From NCBI GenBank assembly GCA_964556255.1, contig CAZKVQ010000004.1, forward strand, positions 1-64,000: 64,000 nucleotides of DNA. The letters run 5' to 3'. This document shows, one piece after another, positions 43,464-51,993 of this stretch. Made by a program: the position numbers and the translations under genes. The stretch is from JACJWR01 sp964556255 (lineage in GTDB: Bacteria; Actinomycetota; Actinomycetes; S36-B12; UBA10799). Each line of letters opens with the position of its first letter. Position 1 is the first letter of the stretch. Under the pieces are notes generated by a model. That model was not told the origin of the DNA. It worked only from the letters and a program-made list of their open reading frames with translations, and did not search any database.

Positions 43464-44077
43464 GGCGCTACCAACGCCTCGACCGCTGTCAGCACCTGTG
43501 ATGCGATCGCCTCGCTCGCGCCGCTGGCATCCACCACCAGATAGCGCCCCGGGTCGGCAGCGGCCAAGTCGAGCAGCCCGGCCCGAACTTTGGCGTGGAA
43601 GTCGAGCGGCTCGTCCTCCATCCGGTTGCCGTCCTCAGCGCGGGCCAATCCGACCTCGGGCGTCACGTCGAGAAGCACCGTCAAATCCGGTCGCAGGCCG
43701 GCGGTCGCCCAGTGACTCAGCAAGGCCACGTCCTCCACCTCGACACCTCGGGCATAGCCCTGATAGGCGATCGATGAATCCACGAACCGGTCGCAGAGCA
43801 CCGCCTGGCCGCGTTGGATTGCCGGGGCGATGACCCGCGCCACATGATCCGCTCGCGCCGCCGCGAACAGAAGTACCTCGGCACGTTCGGACATCGGCGT
43901 CGGTCGATCAGCGAGCAACACGGCACGGATCTCCTCGGCGGCGTCAGTGCCACCGGGCTCGCGAGTCACCAAGACGTCACGACCCCGGGCGCGGAGTTCT
44001 CGTGCCAGCGCTGCCACCTGAGTGGACTTGCCAGCACCTTCGCCGCCCTCGAACACGACGAAGATCCCTCGCGACAC
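43460..44077 (-). CDS. tmk: Thymidylate kinase
   Basis: It phosphorylates dTMP to dTDP. The 205 residues have the P-loop FVVFEGGEGAGKSTQ, VLVTREPGGTDAAEEIR, the Arg-rich LADRPTPMSERAEVLLFAAARADHV, and LCDRFVDSSIAYQGYARG. GTG 44077 (VSRGIFVVFE) is chosen over the adjacent GTG 44080 because GGCGG then lies at six bases. The open frame upstream overlaps topA and is its shadow. It is ten bases after the topA stop and coupled to holB. Confidence 0.94.
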   Translation of the reverse strand: MSRGIFVVFEGGEGAGKSTQVAALARELRARGRDVLVTREPGGTDAAEEIRAVLLADRPTPMSERAEVLLFAAARADHVARVIAPAIQRGQAVLCDRFVDSSIAYQGYARGVEVEDVALLSHWATAGLRPDLTVLLDVTPEVGLARAEDGNRMEDEPLDFHAKVRAGLLDLAAADPGRYLVVDASGASEAIASQVLTAVEALVAP

Positions 44078-44087
44078 CACTGTCCGC

Positions 44088-46838
44088 CTACTTCGCAGGG
44101 GCGCTGGCCGGGGCCTTCGAGGCGGAGACGGTTGCCTTCTTGGCCACCGCCTTCTTTGCGGGTGTTGCCTTCTTCGCTGCCGTCTTCTTGGCGGGCGCCT
44201 TCTTCGCGGGTGTTGCCTTCTTCGCCGCCGTCTTCTTGGCTGCCGATTTCTTGGCGCGCTTCTTCGGCGGCCCTGCGGCCCGCCGTTCGGCCAGTAGTTC
44301 CACCGCACGATCCAGCGTGATCGTTTCGGGGTCGTCCGCCCTGCGCAGGGAGGCGTTGGTCTCGCCGTCCGTCACGTATGGGCCGAAGCGGCCGGACTTC
44401 AGCAGGATTTCGCCACCGCTGTTGGGGTCGGTACCGACCGGCTTGCCCGGGTCTGCGGTTCGACCACGGCGCTGCTTCGGCTGGGCGAGCAGGGCGAGGG
44501 CCTCGGGCAATTCGATATCGAAGATCGCCTCCTCGTTCGGCAGCGAACGCGTCTCCTTCACGTGCACCAGATACGGCCCGTAGCGACCGTTCTGAGCCGT
44601 GATCGGTTCGCCGTCCTCGGGATGGTTGCCCACCACCCGGGGTTGGGAGAGCAGCCGCAGCGCCTGCTCCAGATCGACGGTATCCACGGTCATCGTCGAG
44701 AACAGGCTGGCGGTGCGCGGCTTGATCTTCTTCTTCCCGGTGAGCGCAGCCTCATCCTCGCTGAGCACCTCGGTGACATACGGTCCGTAGCGACCGCTCT
44801 TGGCCACGATCATCCGGCCGGTGTCGGGATCCGGTCCCAGTTCGTGATCGCCGGTCGGAGCCGAGAGCAGCTCCTCGGCCTTCTCGGCGGTGAGCTCATC
44901 CGGCGCAATGTCGAGCGGGAGATTCGCCCTATCCTCGCCGCGCAGCAGGTACGGCCCGTAGCGCCCCACCCGCACCACAGCCTCCGAGCCCGGTATTTGG
45001 AAGCTGGCGTTGGCCCGCGCATCGATCTCGCCGCTTCGCTCCACCATCGGCAGCAGACCATCGAACTCCTCAGCACCCGCCGCGTGATCGCCGAAATAGA
45101 ACCGCTTGAGGACCGCGACCCGCTCCTCCCGGCCGGTGGCGATCAGATCCAGGATCTCCTCCATCCGGGCCGTGAAGTCGAAGTCGACCAAGTCGCCGAA
45201 ATTGGCCTCGAGCAACCTGATCACGGAGAACCCCAGCCAGGTGGGCACCAGGGCGCTGCCGCGCTTCATCACGTAATCGCGGTTGACCAGGTTCTCGGTG
45301 ATGGTCGGGTAGGTGGACGGACGGCCGATGCCACGCTCCTCCAACTGCTTGGTGAGGCTGGCCTCGGTGTAGCGCGCCGGCGGTTTGGTCTCGTGCCCGG
45401 AGGCCTCCAACGAGCGCACCTCGAGCGGGTCGCCGGTCCGCATGATCGGGAGCCGGCCCTCCGGTCGGCCGCCATCCTCGTCGTCTGTGCCCTCCTCGTA
45501 GGCGGCCAGGAAGCCGGCGAAAACGACGACAGTGCCCGAAGCGGAAAATTCGGTTCGACGACCGTCACCAGCCGTCGCGCCGATGCGCACCGTGGTGGTG
45601 GCGACTTTGGCGTCGGCCATTTGGGAGGCCAGGGTGCGCTTCCAGATCAAGTCATAGAGGGCGAAGTCGTCGCCGACCAGTTCACCGGCGACGTCGGCCG
45701 GGGTACGGAAAACGTCGCCTGCGGGGCGGATCGCCTCGTGCGCCTCCTGGGCGTTCTTGGCCTTGTTCGCATACCTGCGCTCCGTCGCGGCAACGTGGTC
45801 GGATCCGAACATGTCAGCGGCCTGTGACCGCGCAGCCGCGACAGCCGTTGCCGAGAGCACTGTGGAGTCGGTCCGGATATAGGTGATGTAGCCCCGCTCG
45901 TAGAGTCCCTGGGCCACCCGCGACATCCGCTGGGCCCCCCAACGGAGTTTCCGGGAAGCCTCCTGCTGCAGCGTGGATGTGGTGAACGGCGCTGCCGGCG
46001 ACCGCTTGGACGGCTTCTCCGTGACGTCGGTGACCTCGAATTCCTGACCGGTCAACGCATCTGCGAGTTGTCTCGCGGCCGCGGCGTCCAAGGTCAGCAC
46101 ATCGGGGTTGCGCAACTGCCCCCGATCATCGAAGTCCTTACCTGCGGCGATCCGGCGGCCATCGACCGAAACGAGGCGGGCGTTGAAGGGACCCGGGGCC
46201 AGGGACGCCTCGATGTCCCAGTACTCGGCGGCGCCGAAGGCCATCCGCTCGCGCTCCCGCTCAACGACCAGGCGCAGAGCGACGGACTGCACCCGACCCG
46301 CCGACAGGTTCGGCATGACCTTCTTCCACAGCACCGGGGAGACCTCGTAGCCGTAGAGACGGTCCAGCACCCGACGGGTCTCCTGCGCATCAACCAGTTG
46401 ATCATCGAGGCTTCGGGTGTGCTCGGCAGCGAACTTGATGGCATCCGGGGTGATCTCGTTGAAGACCATCCGTTGCACCGGCACCTTCGGCTTGAGGACC
46501 TGCAGCAGATGCCAGGCGATCGCCTCGCCTTCACGATCCTCGTCGGTGGCGAGCAACAGTTCGCTGGCCGCCTCGAGTTTCTTCTTCAACTCCGCGACTT
46601 TGGCCCGCTTGTCGGCAGGCACCACATAGATCGGGGTGAAATCACCGTCGACATCCACCGCGAGTCGGTACCAGGACTTGTCCTTGTACTTCTCCGGCGC
46701 TTTGGTGCCCTTGCCTGGCAGGTCGCGAATGTGGCCGACACTCGCGTCGACCTCGTAGCCGGGGCCCAGGTAGCGCTGAATCGTCTTGGCCTTGGCGGGG
46801 GACTCCACGATCACGAGTCGGTATCCGGCTTTGGTCAC
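44088..46838 (-). CDS. topA: DNA topoisomerase I
   Basis: A type IA topoisomerase that relaxes negative supercoils. The 916-residue protein has the N-terminal Toprim domain (YRLVIVESPAKAKTIQRYLG, ATDEDREGEAIAWHL with the acidic metal triad), and the catalytic Tyr320 in GYITYIRTDSTVLS. PSTYPTITENLVNRDYV and GGEILLKSGRFGPYVTDGETN-type repeats follow; zinc fingers are replaced, as in other actinobacteria, by repeated FGPYV/YGPYL modules. The tail (about 855-916) is a Lys/Ala/Pro-rich basic extension that aids processivity in mycobacterial relatives. GTG 46838 has GGAGGGA upstream. Confidence 0.96.
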   Translation of the reverse strand: MTKAGYRLVIVESPAKAKTIQRYLGPGYEVDASVGHIRDLPGKGTKAPEKYKDKSWYRLAVDVDGDFTPIYVVPADKRAKVAELKKKLEAASELLLATDEDREGEAIAWHLLQVLKPKVPVQRMVFNEITPDAIKFAAEHTRSLDDQLVDAQETRRVLDRLYGYEVSPVLWKKVMPNLSAGRVQSVALRLVVERERERMAFGAAEYWDIEASLAPGPFNARLVSVDGRRIAAGKDFDDRGQLRNPDVLTLDAAAARQLADALTGQEFEVTDVTEKPSKRSPAAPFTTSTLQQEASRKLRWGAQRMSRVAQGLYERGYITYIRTDSTVLSATAVAAARSQAADMFGSDHVAATERRYANKAKNAQEAHEAIRPAGDVFRTPADVAGELVGDDFALYDLIWKRTLASQMADAKVATTTVRIGATAGDGRRTEFSASGTVVVFAGFLAAYEEGTDDEDGGRPEGRLPIMRTGDPLEVRSLEASGHETKPPARYTEASLTKQLEERGIGRPSTYPTITENLVNRDYVMKRGSALVPTWLGFSVIRLLEANFGDLVDFDFTARMEEILDLIATGREERVAVLKRFYFGDHAAGAEEFDGLLPMVERSGEIDARANASFQIPGSEAVVRVGRYGPYLLRGEDRANLPLDIAPDELTAEKAEELLSAPTGDHELGPDPDTGRMIVAKSGRYGPYVTEVLSEDEAALTGKKKIKPRTASLFSTMTVDTVDLEQALRLLSQPRVVGNHPEDGEPITAQNGRYGPYLVHVKETRSLPNEEAIFDIELPEALALLAQPKQRRGRTADPGKPVGTDPNSGGEILLKSGRFGPYVTDGETNASLRRADDPETITLDRAVELLAERRAAGPPKKRAKKSAAKKTAAKKATPAKKAPAKKTAAKKATPAKKAVAKKATVSASKAPASAPAK
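44152..44247 (-). repeat. Two 48-base tandem repeats in the topA tail
   Basis: Two near-identical 48-base units (44152-44199 and 44200-44247), each encoding 16 residues of the AAKKTAAKKATPAKK type, lie in the basic tail of TopA. Only a few positions differ, so copy number can change by recombination without breaking the frame. Confidence 0.85.
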
Positions 46839-46931
46839 GGTCGCTCCCTCCTCATCAGTCCATCGGAATCAGTGCTTCGATCCAGCCCGTGTCAGGCCGG
46901 ACCGCGGTCAGCCTACGCCCGGCAGCCGCGA

Positions 46932-48494
46932 CTAGCGCAGCGGGTCAAGGGTGACAAATCCCTTTTCCATGAGATCACGCACCCCCATCAGCCAGGAAAC
47001 CAGGACATCCTCGGGGTCCTCGGCCAACTCCTCGGAACACCGTGCCAACAGCTGCCCCATCGGTCTACCCGGCTGGTCTTCGGCGAGCAGCCACCCGACC
47101 GGACTGTCCAGCAACTCCTCAGCGCGAAAGCCCGCCGGCCTGCTGATGCTCGCGGGAACCGGATAACTCGTGCCATCGTCGCCGATCACCCGGCGACCCG
47201 CTACCAATACCCCCGACGATGGTCGGACCACCGAGGCCAACATTTCGGCGGCGTTGATCGGCCGGACCAGACGGTCCAACTGCTCCGAGACCTCGGCGCC
47301 GTCGGGCAGCCGCCGGGCAGATCCCAGGTCCTCTATCAGCGACGCACCGGCCTGCCCGGCGGACGCCGGGGGACGGCGCACGGCCACGAAGCCGAACCCC
47401 ACCCCCTGGGCCTGCTGCGAACGCAGATAGCGCAACCACTGCCGGTAGCGCTCCTCGAGGTGTTCGGTCGCTCCGGAGTCCCGCAGCCACAACTCCACGT
47501 ACTCGGGTACGGAGAGCACCGCGCGCTGACCCACCCAGACGGCCAGCCCCGACGGTAGCCAACCCGCGACGCGTTGCTGCCACTCGTCCTCACCACAGTG
47601 AAGCCAGGCACCGGTCATCACCAGAGTCCCGCCGGGAGCAAGTCGGGCCGCCGCCGACTCGAGAAGTACACCGACCAGACCGTCGCCGTGCATCGGGGAG
47701 TCGCGGTAGCTGAAACCGCCCGGAACCGCCCGGGTCTCCGGCGGCGCCATCACGAATGGTGGGTTGGCCACGATCAGGTCGAACTCACCGGTCACGGGCT
47801 CCAGCAGCGATCCTGACACCAACTCCGGGGACTCCACCCCGCTCAGTCGACAAGTCAGCTCGGCACAGTCAAGGGCGGTGGGACTGACGTCGGACGCCAC
47901 GACGTGCGCCGCATGTGCGGCCAGTCCCAATACCTGAACCCCGCATCCGGTGCCGATGTCCAAGGCTCGACCGACGGGCTCCCGCGGGGTCAGCGCCGCC
48001 AGCGAGCGGGAGGCCCCGCCGACGCCTACCACATGATCGGCGGGTAGCTCGTCACCGACGATGGCCACCGGCAGGCCCGAAACGGTCCACCACCGGGCCT
48101 CGCCGGTGGCAGCCTCACCCCCGGAGCCCAGGACCTCATCGGCGGCCAACGGACGCAGGCATCGAGACGCCCGCACGGTGGCGCCCTCCTCCCGCCAGGT
48201 GACGAGTCCGAGTTCGCGCGCGGCGGCCAACGGAATCCCGACTGCGCCAGCCTCGGCCACCGCGATCTCCTCCCCTAACAGGAAGAGGCGGACCCAGACG
48301 GCACAGGGTGCGGAAACTGACGCCATCGCCTCTCGCAGTGGTTCCGGCCATCCGCGGTCGTAGGCGGCCATGGCGGACGCCAACTCTGCAGTCGCCAGCC
48401 ATTCGGCGTCGTAACCACTCTGCAACAGCGCCGCACGCATGAGCCGGGCGGCGGCAAGGCCGCTCTCGGGTCTCTCCGCCGGGTGTGTGGGCAT
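46932..48494 (-). CDS. Class I methyltransferase, HemK/PrmC-like (N-methyltransferase type)
   Basis: A 520-residue protein with an N-terminal alpha/beta domain (about 1-150) and a SAM-dependent core: GRALDIGTGCGVQVLGLA (motif I), ASDVSPTALDCAE, and LIVANPPFVMAPPETR. This NPPF catalytic motif is typical of HemK/RsmC enzymes modifying glutamine, adenine or guanine amino groups. FSYRDSPMHGDGLVGVLLES is conserved in actinobacterial homologues next to topA. A long C-terminal extension (about 390-520) has no assigned function. ATG 48494 has GGAGG very close upstream. The methylated substrate is unknown; it could be a ribosomal, tRNA or release-factor target. Confidence 0.82.
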   Translation of the reverse strand: MPTHPAERPESGLAAARLMRAALLQSGYDAEWLATAELASAMAAYDRGWPEPLREAMASVSAPCAVWVRLFLLGEEIAVAEAGAVGIPLAAARELGLVTWREEGATVRASRCLRPLAADEVLGSGGEAATGEARWWTVSGLPVAIVGDELPADHVVGVGGASRSLAALTPREPVGRALDIGTGCGVQVLGLAAHAAHVVASDVSPTALDCAELTCRLSGVESPELVSGSLLEPVTGEFDLIVANPPFVMAPPETRAVPGGFSYRDSPMHGDGLVGVLLESAAARLAPGGTLVMTGAWLHCGEDEWQQRVAGWLPSGLAVWVGQRAVLSVPEYVELWLRDSGATEHLEERYRQWLRYLRSQQAQGVGFGFVAVRRPPASAGQAGASLIEDLGSARRLPDGAEVSEQLDRLVRPINAAEMLASVVRPSSGVLVAGRRVIGDDGTSYPVPASISRPAGFRAEELLDSPVGWLLAEDQPGRPMGQLLARCSEELAEDPEDVLVSWLMGVRDLMEKGFVTLDPLR

Positions 48495-48544
48495 GCCTCC
48501 AACGTACGGCCCCGGGCGGCGGTCGTCGAAGCTCCGAGACAACA

Positions 48545-48610
48545 AGGCGACCCCTGGGGGTCCCTACCCGCCGGATCATTCCGAAGGGCAGGACCCCGCA
48601 GGGGTCGCCT
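48545..48610 (-). terminator. Large inverted repeat after hppA, putative terminator
   Basis: The arms AGGCGACCCCTG (48545-48556) and CAGGGGTCGCCT (48599-48610) extend inward as GGGGTCC and GGACCCC with one bulged base, around a loop of about 27 bases. Each half can also fold by itself (GACCCC-TG-GGGGTC and GACCCC-GCA-GGGGTC). It lies 15 bases after the hppA stop and 51 before the methyltransferase start. The T-tract downstream is weak. Confidence 0.7.
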
Positions 48611-48624
48611 ATGTGGTGCTGCCG

Positions 48625-50985
48625 TTAGGCGGCGGTTTGCTCCGCCGGGGTGTCCTGCTGTGCATCGCCCACTGCGATCGGGCGCCGCTTGGAGACCACG
48701 ACAGCCACGATCACGATGATCGCCGCCACCGCCGCGATGCCGTAGCGCAACGCAGGGTTCGCGCTGGTGCCGATGGACAGGGCCACAACGGCTGGTGCGA
48801 TCAGGAGCGCCACCAGGTTCATGACCTTGATCAGCGGGTTGATCGCCGGACCGGCGGTGTCCTTGAACGGGTCGCCGACAGTGTCACCGATCACGGTGGC
48901 CTCGTGGGCTTCCGAACCCTTGCCGCCCAGATGTCCGTCCTCGACGTACTTCTTGGCGTTGTCCCAGGCACCGCCGGAGTTGGCGAGGAAGACAGCCATC
49001 AGTACACCGGTGGCGATGGTTCCCGCCAGATAGGACCCAAGAGCCCCCACGCCGAGGCCGAAGCCCACGGCGATCGGGGTCAGGATCGCAAGCAGGCCGG
49101 GAGTGGCCAGCTCACGCAGCGAGTCGCGAGTGCAGATGTCGACCACGCGTCCGTACTCGGGCTTCTCGGTGCCCTCCATGATCCCGGGGTGGTCGCGGAA
49201 CTGACGACGCACCTCGAAGATGATCGCGCCAGCAGCCCGGGAAACCGCGTTGATGGCGAGGCCGGAGAACAGGAACACGACCGCTGCACCGATGATCAGG
49301 CCGACCAGGTTGCGTGGGTTGGCTACGTCGAGGATGCCCAGGTACTGACCACTGCCTTGCAGGAAGGAGCCCAACGACTCGGCGCCCTGCGTAACGGCTG
49401 TCCCGGTGGCGCTCTTGACGGCGTCCTGGAACGAACCGAACAGCGCGGTCGCAGCAAGCACCGCGGTCGCGATGGCAATACCCTTCGTGATCGCCTTGGT
49501 GGTGTTGCCCACCGCGTCCAGGTTGGTCAGAACCTGCGCGCCTTCGCCGGTGACGTCACCGGACATCTCGGCGATGCCCTGCGCGTTGTCCGAGACCGGG
49601 CCGAAGGTGTCCATCGCGACGATGACGCCGACGGTGGTCAGCAGGCCGGTACCGGCCAGGGCCACCGCGAACAGCGACAGCGTGACCGAACCCGCCCCCA
49701 ACAGGAAGGCCCCGAACACCGCGGCACCGATCAGCAGCGCGGAGTAGACGGCGGATTCCAGACCCAGCGAGATGCCGGAGAGGATGACGGTCGCGGGTCC
49801 GGTGAGGGCGCTCTTGGCGACGTCGTCGACCGGCTTGCGGTTGGTCTCGGTGAAGTACCCGGTCAGCTGCTGGATGGCGGCCGCGAGCACGATGCCGATG
49901 ATGACCGCCCCGATGGCCAGGATCCGCGGGTTGAACGAGTTGATGTCGCCCACGATGCCCAGGCCCTCGACCGCGACACCCTTGAAAGAGGTGAGCTTGG
50001 CCGGCAGGAAGACGAAGGTCGCGATCGTGACCAGGATGGCCGAGATGATGGCGGAGATGAAGAAGCCACGGTTGATCGCCGACATCCCGGAGCGATCGCC
50101 GGCGCGCGGCGAGACGGCGAAGATGCCGATGACGGCGGTGATGACTCCGATCGCCGGCACGACCAACGGGAACACCAGGCCGAGGCTGCCGAAGGCGGCC
50201 GTGCCCAAGATCAGGGCGGCGACCAAGGTCACCGCGTACGACTCGAAGAGGTCGGCCGCCATACCGGCGCAGTCGCCGACGTTGTCGCCGACGTTGTCGG
50301 CGATCGTGGCAGCGTTGCGGGGGTCATCCTCGGGGATACCCTGCTCGACCTTGCCGACGAGGTCGGCGCCGACGTCAGCCGCCTTGGTGAAGATTCCGCC
50401 GCCGACCCGCATGAACATGGCCAGAAGCGCTGCTCCGAAGCCGAAGCCTTCCAGCACCTTGGGTGCCTCACCCTTGTAGACGAGCACCACGATCGAGGCA
50501 CCGAGCAGGCCCAGTCCCACCGTGAACATGCCCGCAACGCCACCGGTGCGGAATGCGATGCGCATGGCCTTCTGCTCGCCGGAATCGTTGGCGGCCGCGG
50601 CCATTCGGACGTTGGCACGCACGGCCAGCCACATCCCCACATAGCCGGTGATCGCGGAGAAGACCGCGCCGACAACGAAGAAGATGGATCGTCCGATCCG
50701 CTCACCGGTGTTATCCGCCGGCAGCAGGAACAGGACGAAGAAGACGATCACGGCGAAGATCGACAGTGTCTTGAACTGGCGCGCCAAATACGCGGCGGCG
50801 CCTTCCTGGACCGCACCGGCGATCTCGATCATTTTCTCGGTTCCCTGCCCAGCGGCGAGGACCTCACGTACCAACAGCCCAGCTACAACCAGAGCGGCCA
50901 GCGCAATCAGCGCTACGACCAACACAATGGTGTAGTTGCTGCCTGTGAGTTCCACCACCGAGGCGGCGAGACTGGCAGACGACAT
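48625..50985 (-). CDS. hppA: Membrane-bound proton-translocating pyrophosphatase
   Basis: It couples pyrophosphate hydrolysis to proton pumping across the membrane. The 786-residue, roughly 16-helix protein has the substrate motifs GGGIFTKAADVGADLVGKVE, DDPRNAATIADNVGDNVGDCAG and, near the end, VIGDTVGDPFKDTAGPAINP. The key GNTTKAITKG site has Lys where K+-dependent enzymes have Ala, so this should be the K+-independent H+ pump. ATG 50985 has GAGGA six bases upstream; a GTG two codons earlier is less likely. Neighbours are conserved as in Streptomyces. It works alongside the soluble pyrophosphatase encoded at 27165. Confidence 0.95.
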   Translation of the reverse strand: MSSASLAASVVELTGSNYTIVLVVALIALAALVVAGLLVREVLAAGQGTEKMIEIAGAVQEGAAAYLARQFKTLSIFAVIVFFVLFLLPADNTGERIGRSIFFVVGAVFSAITGYVGMWLAVRANVRMAAAANDSGEQKAMRIAFRTGGVAGMFTVGLGLLGASIVVLVYKGEAPKVLEGFGFGAALLAMFMRVGGGIFTKAADVGADLVGKVEQGIPEDDPRNAATIADNVGDNVGDCAGMAADLFESYAVTLVAALILGTAAFGSLGLVFPLVVPAIGVITAVIGIFAVSPRAGDRSGMSAINRGFFISAIISAILVTIATFVFLPAKLTSFKGVAVEGLGIVGDINSFNPRILAIGAVIIGIVLAAAIQQLTGYFTETNRKPVDDVAKSALTGPATVILSGISLGLESAVYSALLIGAAVFGAFLLGAGSVTLSLFAVALAGTGLLTTVGVIVAMDTFGPVSDNAQGIAEMSGDVTGEGAQVLTNLDAVGNTTKAITKGIAIATAVLAATALFGSFQDAVKSATGTAVTQGAESLGSFLQGSGQYLGILDVANPRNLVGLIIGAAVVFLFSGLAINAVSRAAGAIIFEVRRQFRDHPGIMEGTEKPEYGRVVDICTRDSLRELATPGLLAILTPIAVGFGLGVGALGSYLAGTIATGVLMAVFLANSGGAWDNAKKYVEDGHLGGKGSEAHEATVIGDTVGDPFKDTAGPAINPLIKVMNLVALLIAPAVVALSIGTSANPALRYGIAAVAAIIVIVAVVVSKRRPIAVGDAQQDTPAEQTAA

Positions 50986-51167
50986 GCACACTCCTCAGGT
51001 CAATTTCCTCGGGTGACCCCCGGCACCATCCGCAGCATCCAGAAGGCGGGTCGGGAGGGAGTTTACGCAAAGGCAACATTCGCAGTGCGCACACCCTGCC
51101 GGAAACCGGGGCGCCGCCAGGACCGGCGCCGATGCAGCCCTCGCGACCGACGCCGTGCAGTCCCGTC

Positions 51168-51548
51168 TCAGGCGACCGGCCAGGACATCCGCAGACCGCG
51201 CTCGGAGACTTCGAGTTCCGAAGCCAGGGATTGCAGCACCACAAGGGCGAGATCGTCACTGTCGGGATCGAGGATTCCGTCCGTGCCCACCGAGATCCAC
51301 AGGGCGGTGTCCTCGGAGTTGAACACCAGGCGGAGCGTTTCGGCACCCTCGAGGNNNNNNNNNNNNNNNNNNNNNNNNNNNNNNNNNNNNNNNNNNNNNN
51401 NNNNNNNNNNNNNNNNNCCGACGGCGAGACGGATGTCCTCGACATCCGAGTCGTCCAAACCGGCCTGACGGGCGACCGCGCCGGCGACCAGCCTGGCGGT
51501 GCGCACATGGACCGGTTCCGCCGGGAAACGCAGTTCGCTGACCGACAT
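51168..51548 (-). CDS. Anti-sigma factor, RsbW/SpoIIAB-like ATPase (SCO3548 type), interrupted by N gap
   Basis: The product is about 126 residues, with 21-22 hidden by N. The N-terminal part reads SELRFPAEPVHVRTARLVAGAVARQAG and DVEDIRLAV. In the family the next residues are GEACTRAV, the GHKL N-box, exactly where the gap lies. After it come LEGAETLRLVFNSEDTALWISVG and a terminal LASELEVSERGLRMSWPVA. Its position after the BldG-like gene (four bases between stop and start) matches the anti-sigma gene paired with bldG in Streptomyces. It would bind a sigma factor and phosphorylate its antagonist. ATG 51548 (MSVSELRF) is the probable start. Confidence 0.8.
   Translation of the reverse strand: MSVSELRFPAEPVHVRTARLVAGAVARQAGLDDSDVEDIRLAVXXXXXXXXXXXXXXXXXXXXXXLEGAETLRLVFNSEDTALWISVGTDGILDPDSDDLALVVLQSLASELEVSERGLRMSWPVA
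51355..51417. other. Assembly gap (63 N) inside the anti-sigma factor gene
   Basis: A run of 63 N. Flanking codons are in the same frame. The hidden segment includes the expected ATP-binding N-box. Confidence 0.99.
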
Positions 51549-51552
51549 CTCG

Positions 51553-51891
51553 CTAGCCGCCCAGGGCCGAGGCAAGGTCATCGAACAGGGGCAGCGCCTT
51601 GTCGATGCCGGTGATCCGGAAGACCTTGACCACCCGCTCGCTGCTGGCGACCACCGAGAAACTGCGAGCAGCGTCCTTGGCGGACTTGTACGCCTTGATG
51701 ATCACCCCGAGTCCGGTGGAGTCCAAGAAGTCGACCCCTGCCAGATCCAGGACGATCGGCGAAGATCCAGACGCGATCGCTCGGGTCAACTCGTCATCGA
51801 GTTGAGGCGCTGAGAGGACATCCAGCTCGCCTGCCACGGCGACGACCAGCACACCGCCGTCGGTCTCCTCACTCACGATGCTCAGTTCCAC
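51553..51891 (-). CDS. bldG: BldG-like anti-sigma factor antagonist (STAS domain)
   Basis: A 112-residue single STAS domain protein. VVAVAGELDVLSAPQLDDEL and the phosphorylation site DLAGVDFLDSTGLGVI are diagnostic: the Ser of DSTG is phosphorylated by the cognate anti-sigma kinase. The C-terminal KVFRITGIDKALPLF closely matches Streptomyces BldG. In streptomycetes BldG is required for aerial growth and antibiotic synthesis; here a stress or developmental role can only be inferred. GTG 51891 has AGGGAGA upstream. It is divergent from the helicase gene across 102 bases, and followed by the anti-sigma gene. Confidence 0.88.
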   Translation of the reverse strand: MELSIVSEETDGGVLVVAVAGELDVLSAPQLDDELTRAIASGSSPIVLDLAGVDFLDSTGLGVIIKAYKSAKDAARSFSVVASSERVVKVFRITGIDKALPLFDDLASALGG

Positions 51892-51993
51892 GATTCTCCC
51901 TTTCGCATGCCCCGATTGTGGGGTCGGCCAGCACACGGCGCAACCCTCGCAACGGAGCCTCAGGACGCCCGTCGGCGCCCACTCTTGCACACC

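Noticed and set aside
44152..44247. Tandem repeats considered as a CRISPR array
   Set aside because: Units are contiguous, in frame and inside topA, with no spacers and no cas genes.
48439..51468. Plus-strand open frame of about 1000 codons opposite hppA
   Set aside because: It is a shadow of the pyrophosphatase and anti-sigma genes, very Asp/His/Arg-rich, and even crosses the N gap and the terminator hairpin.
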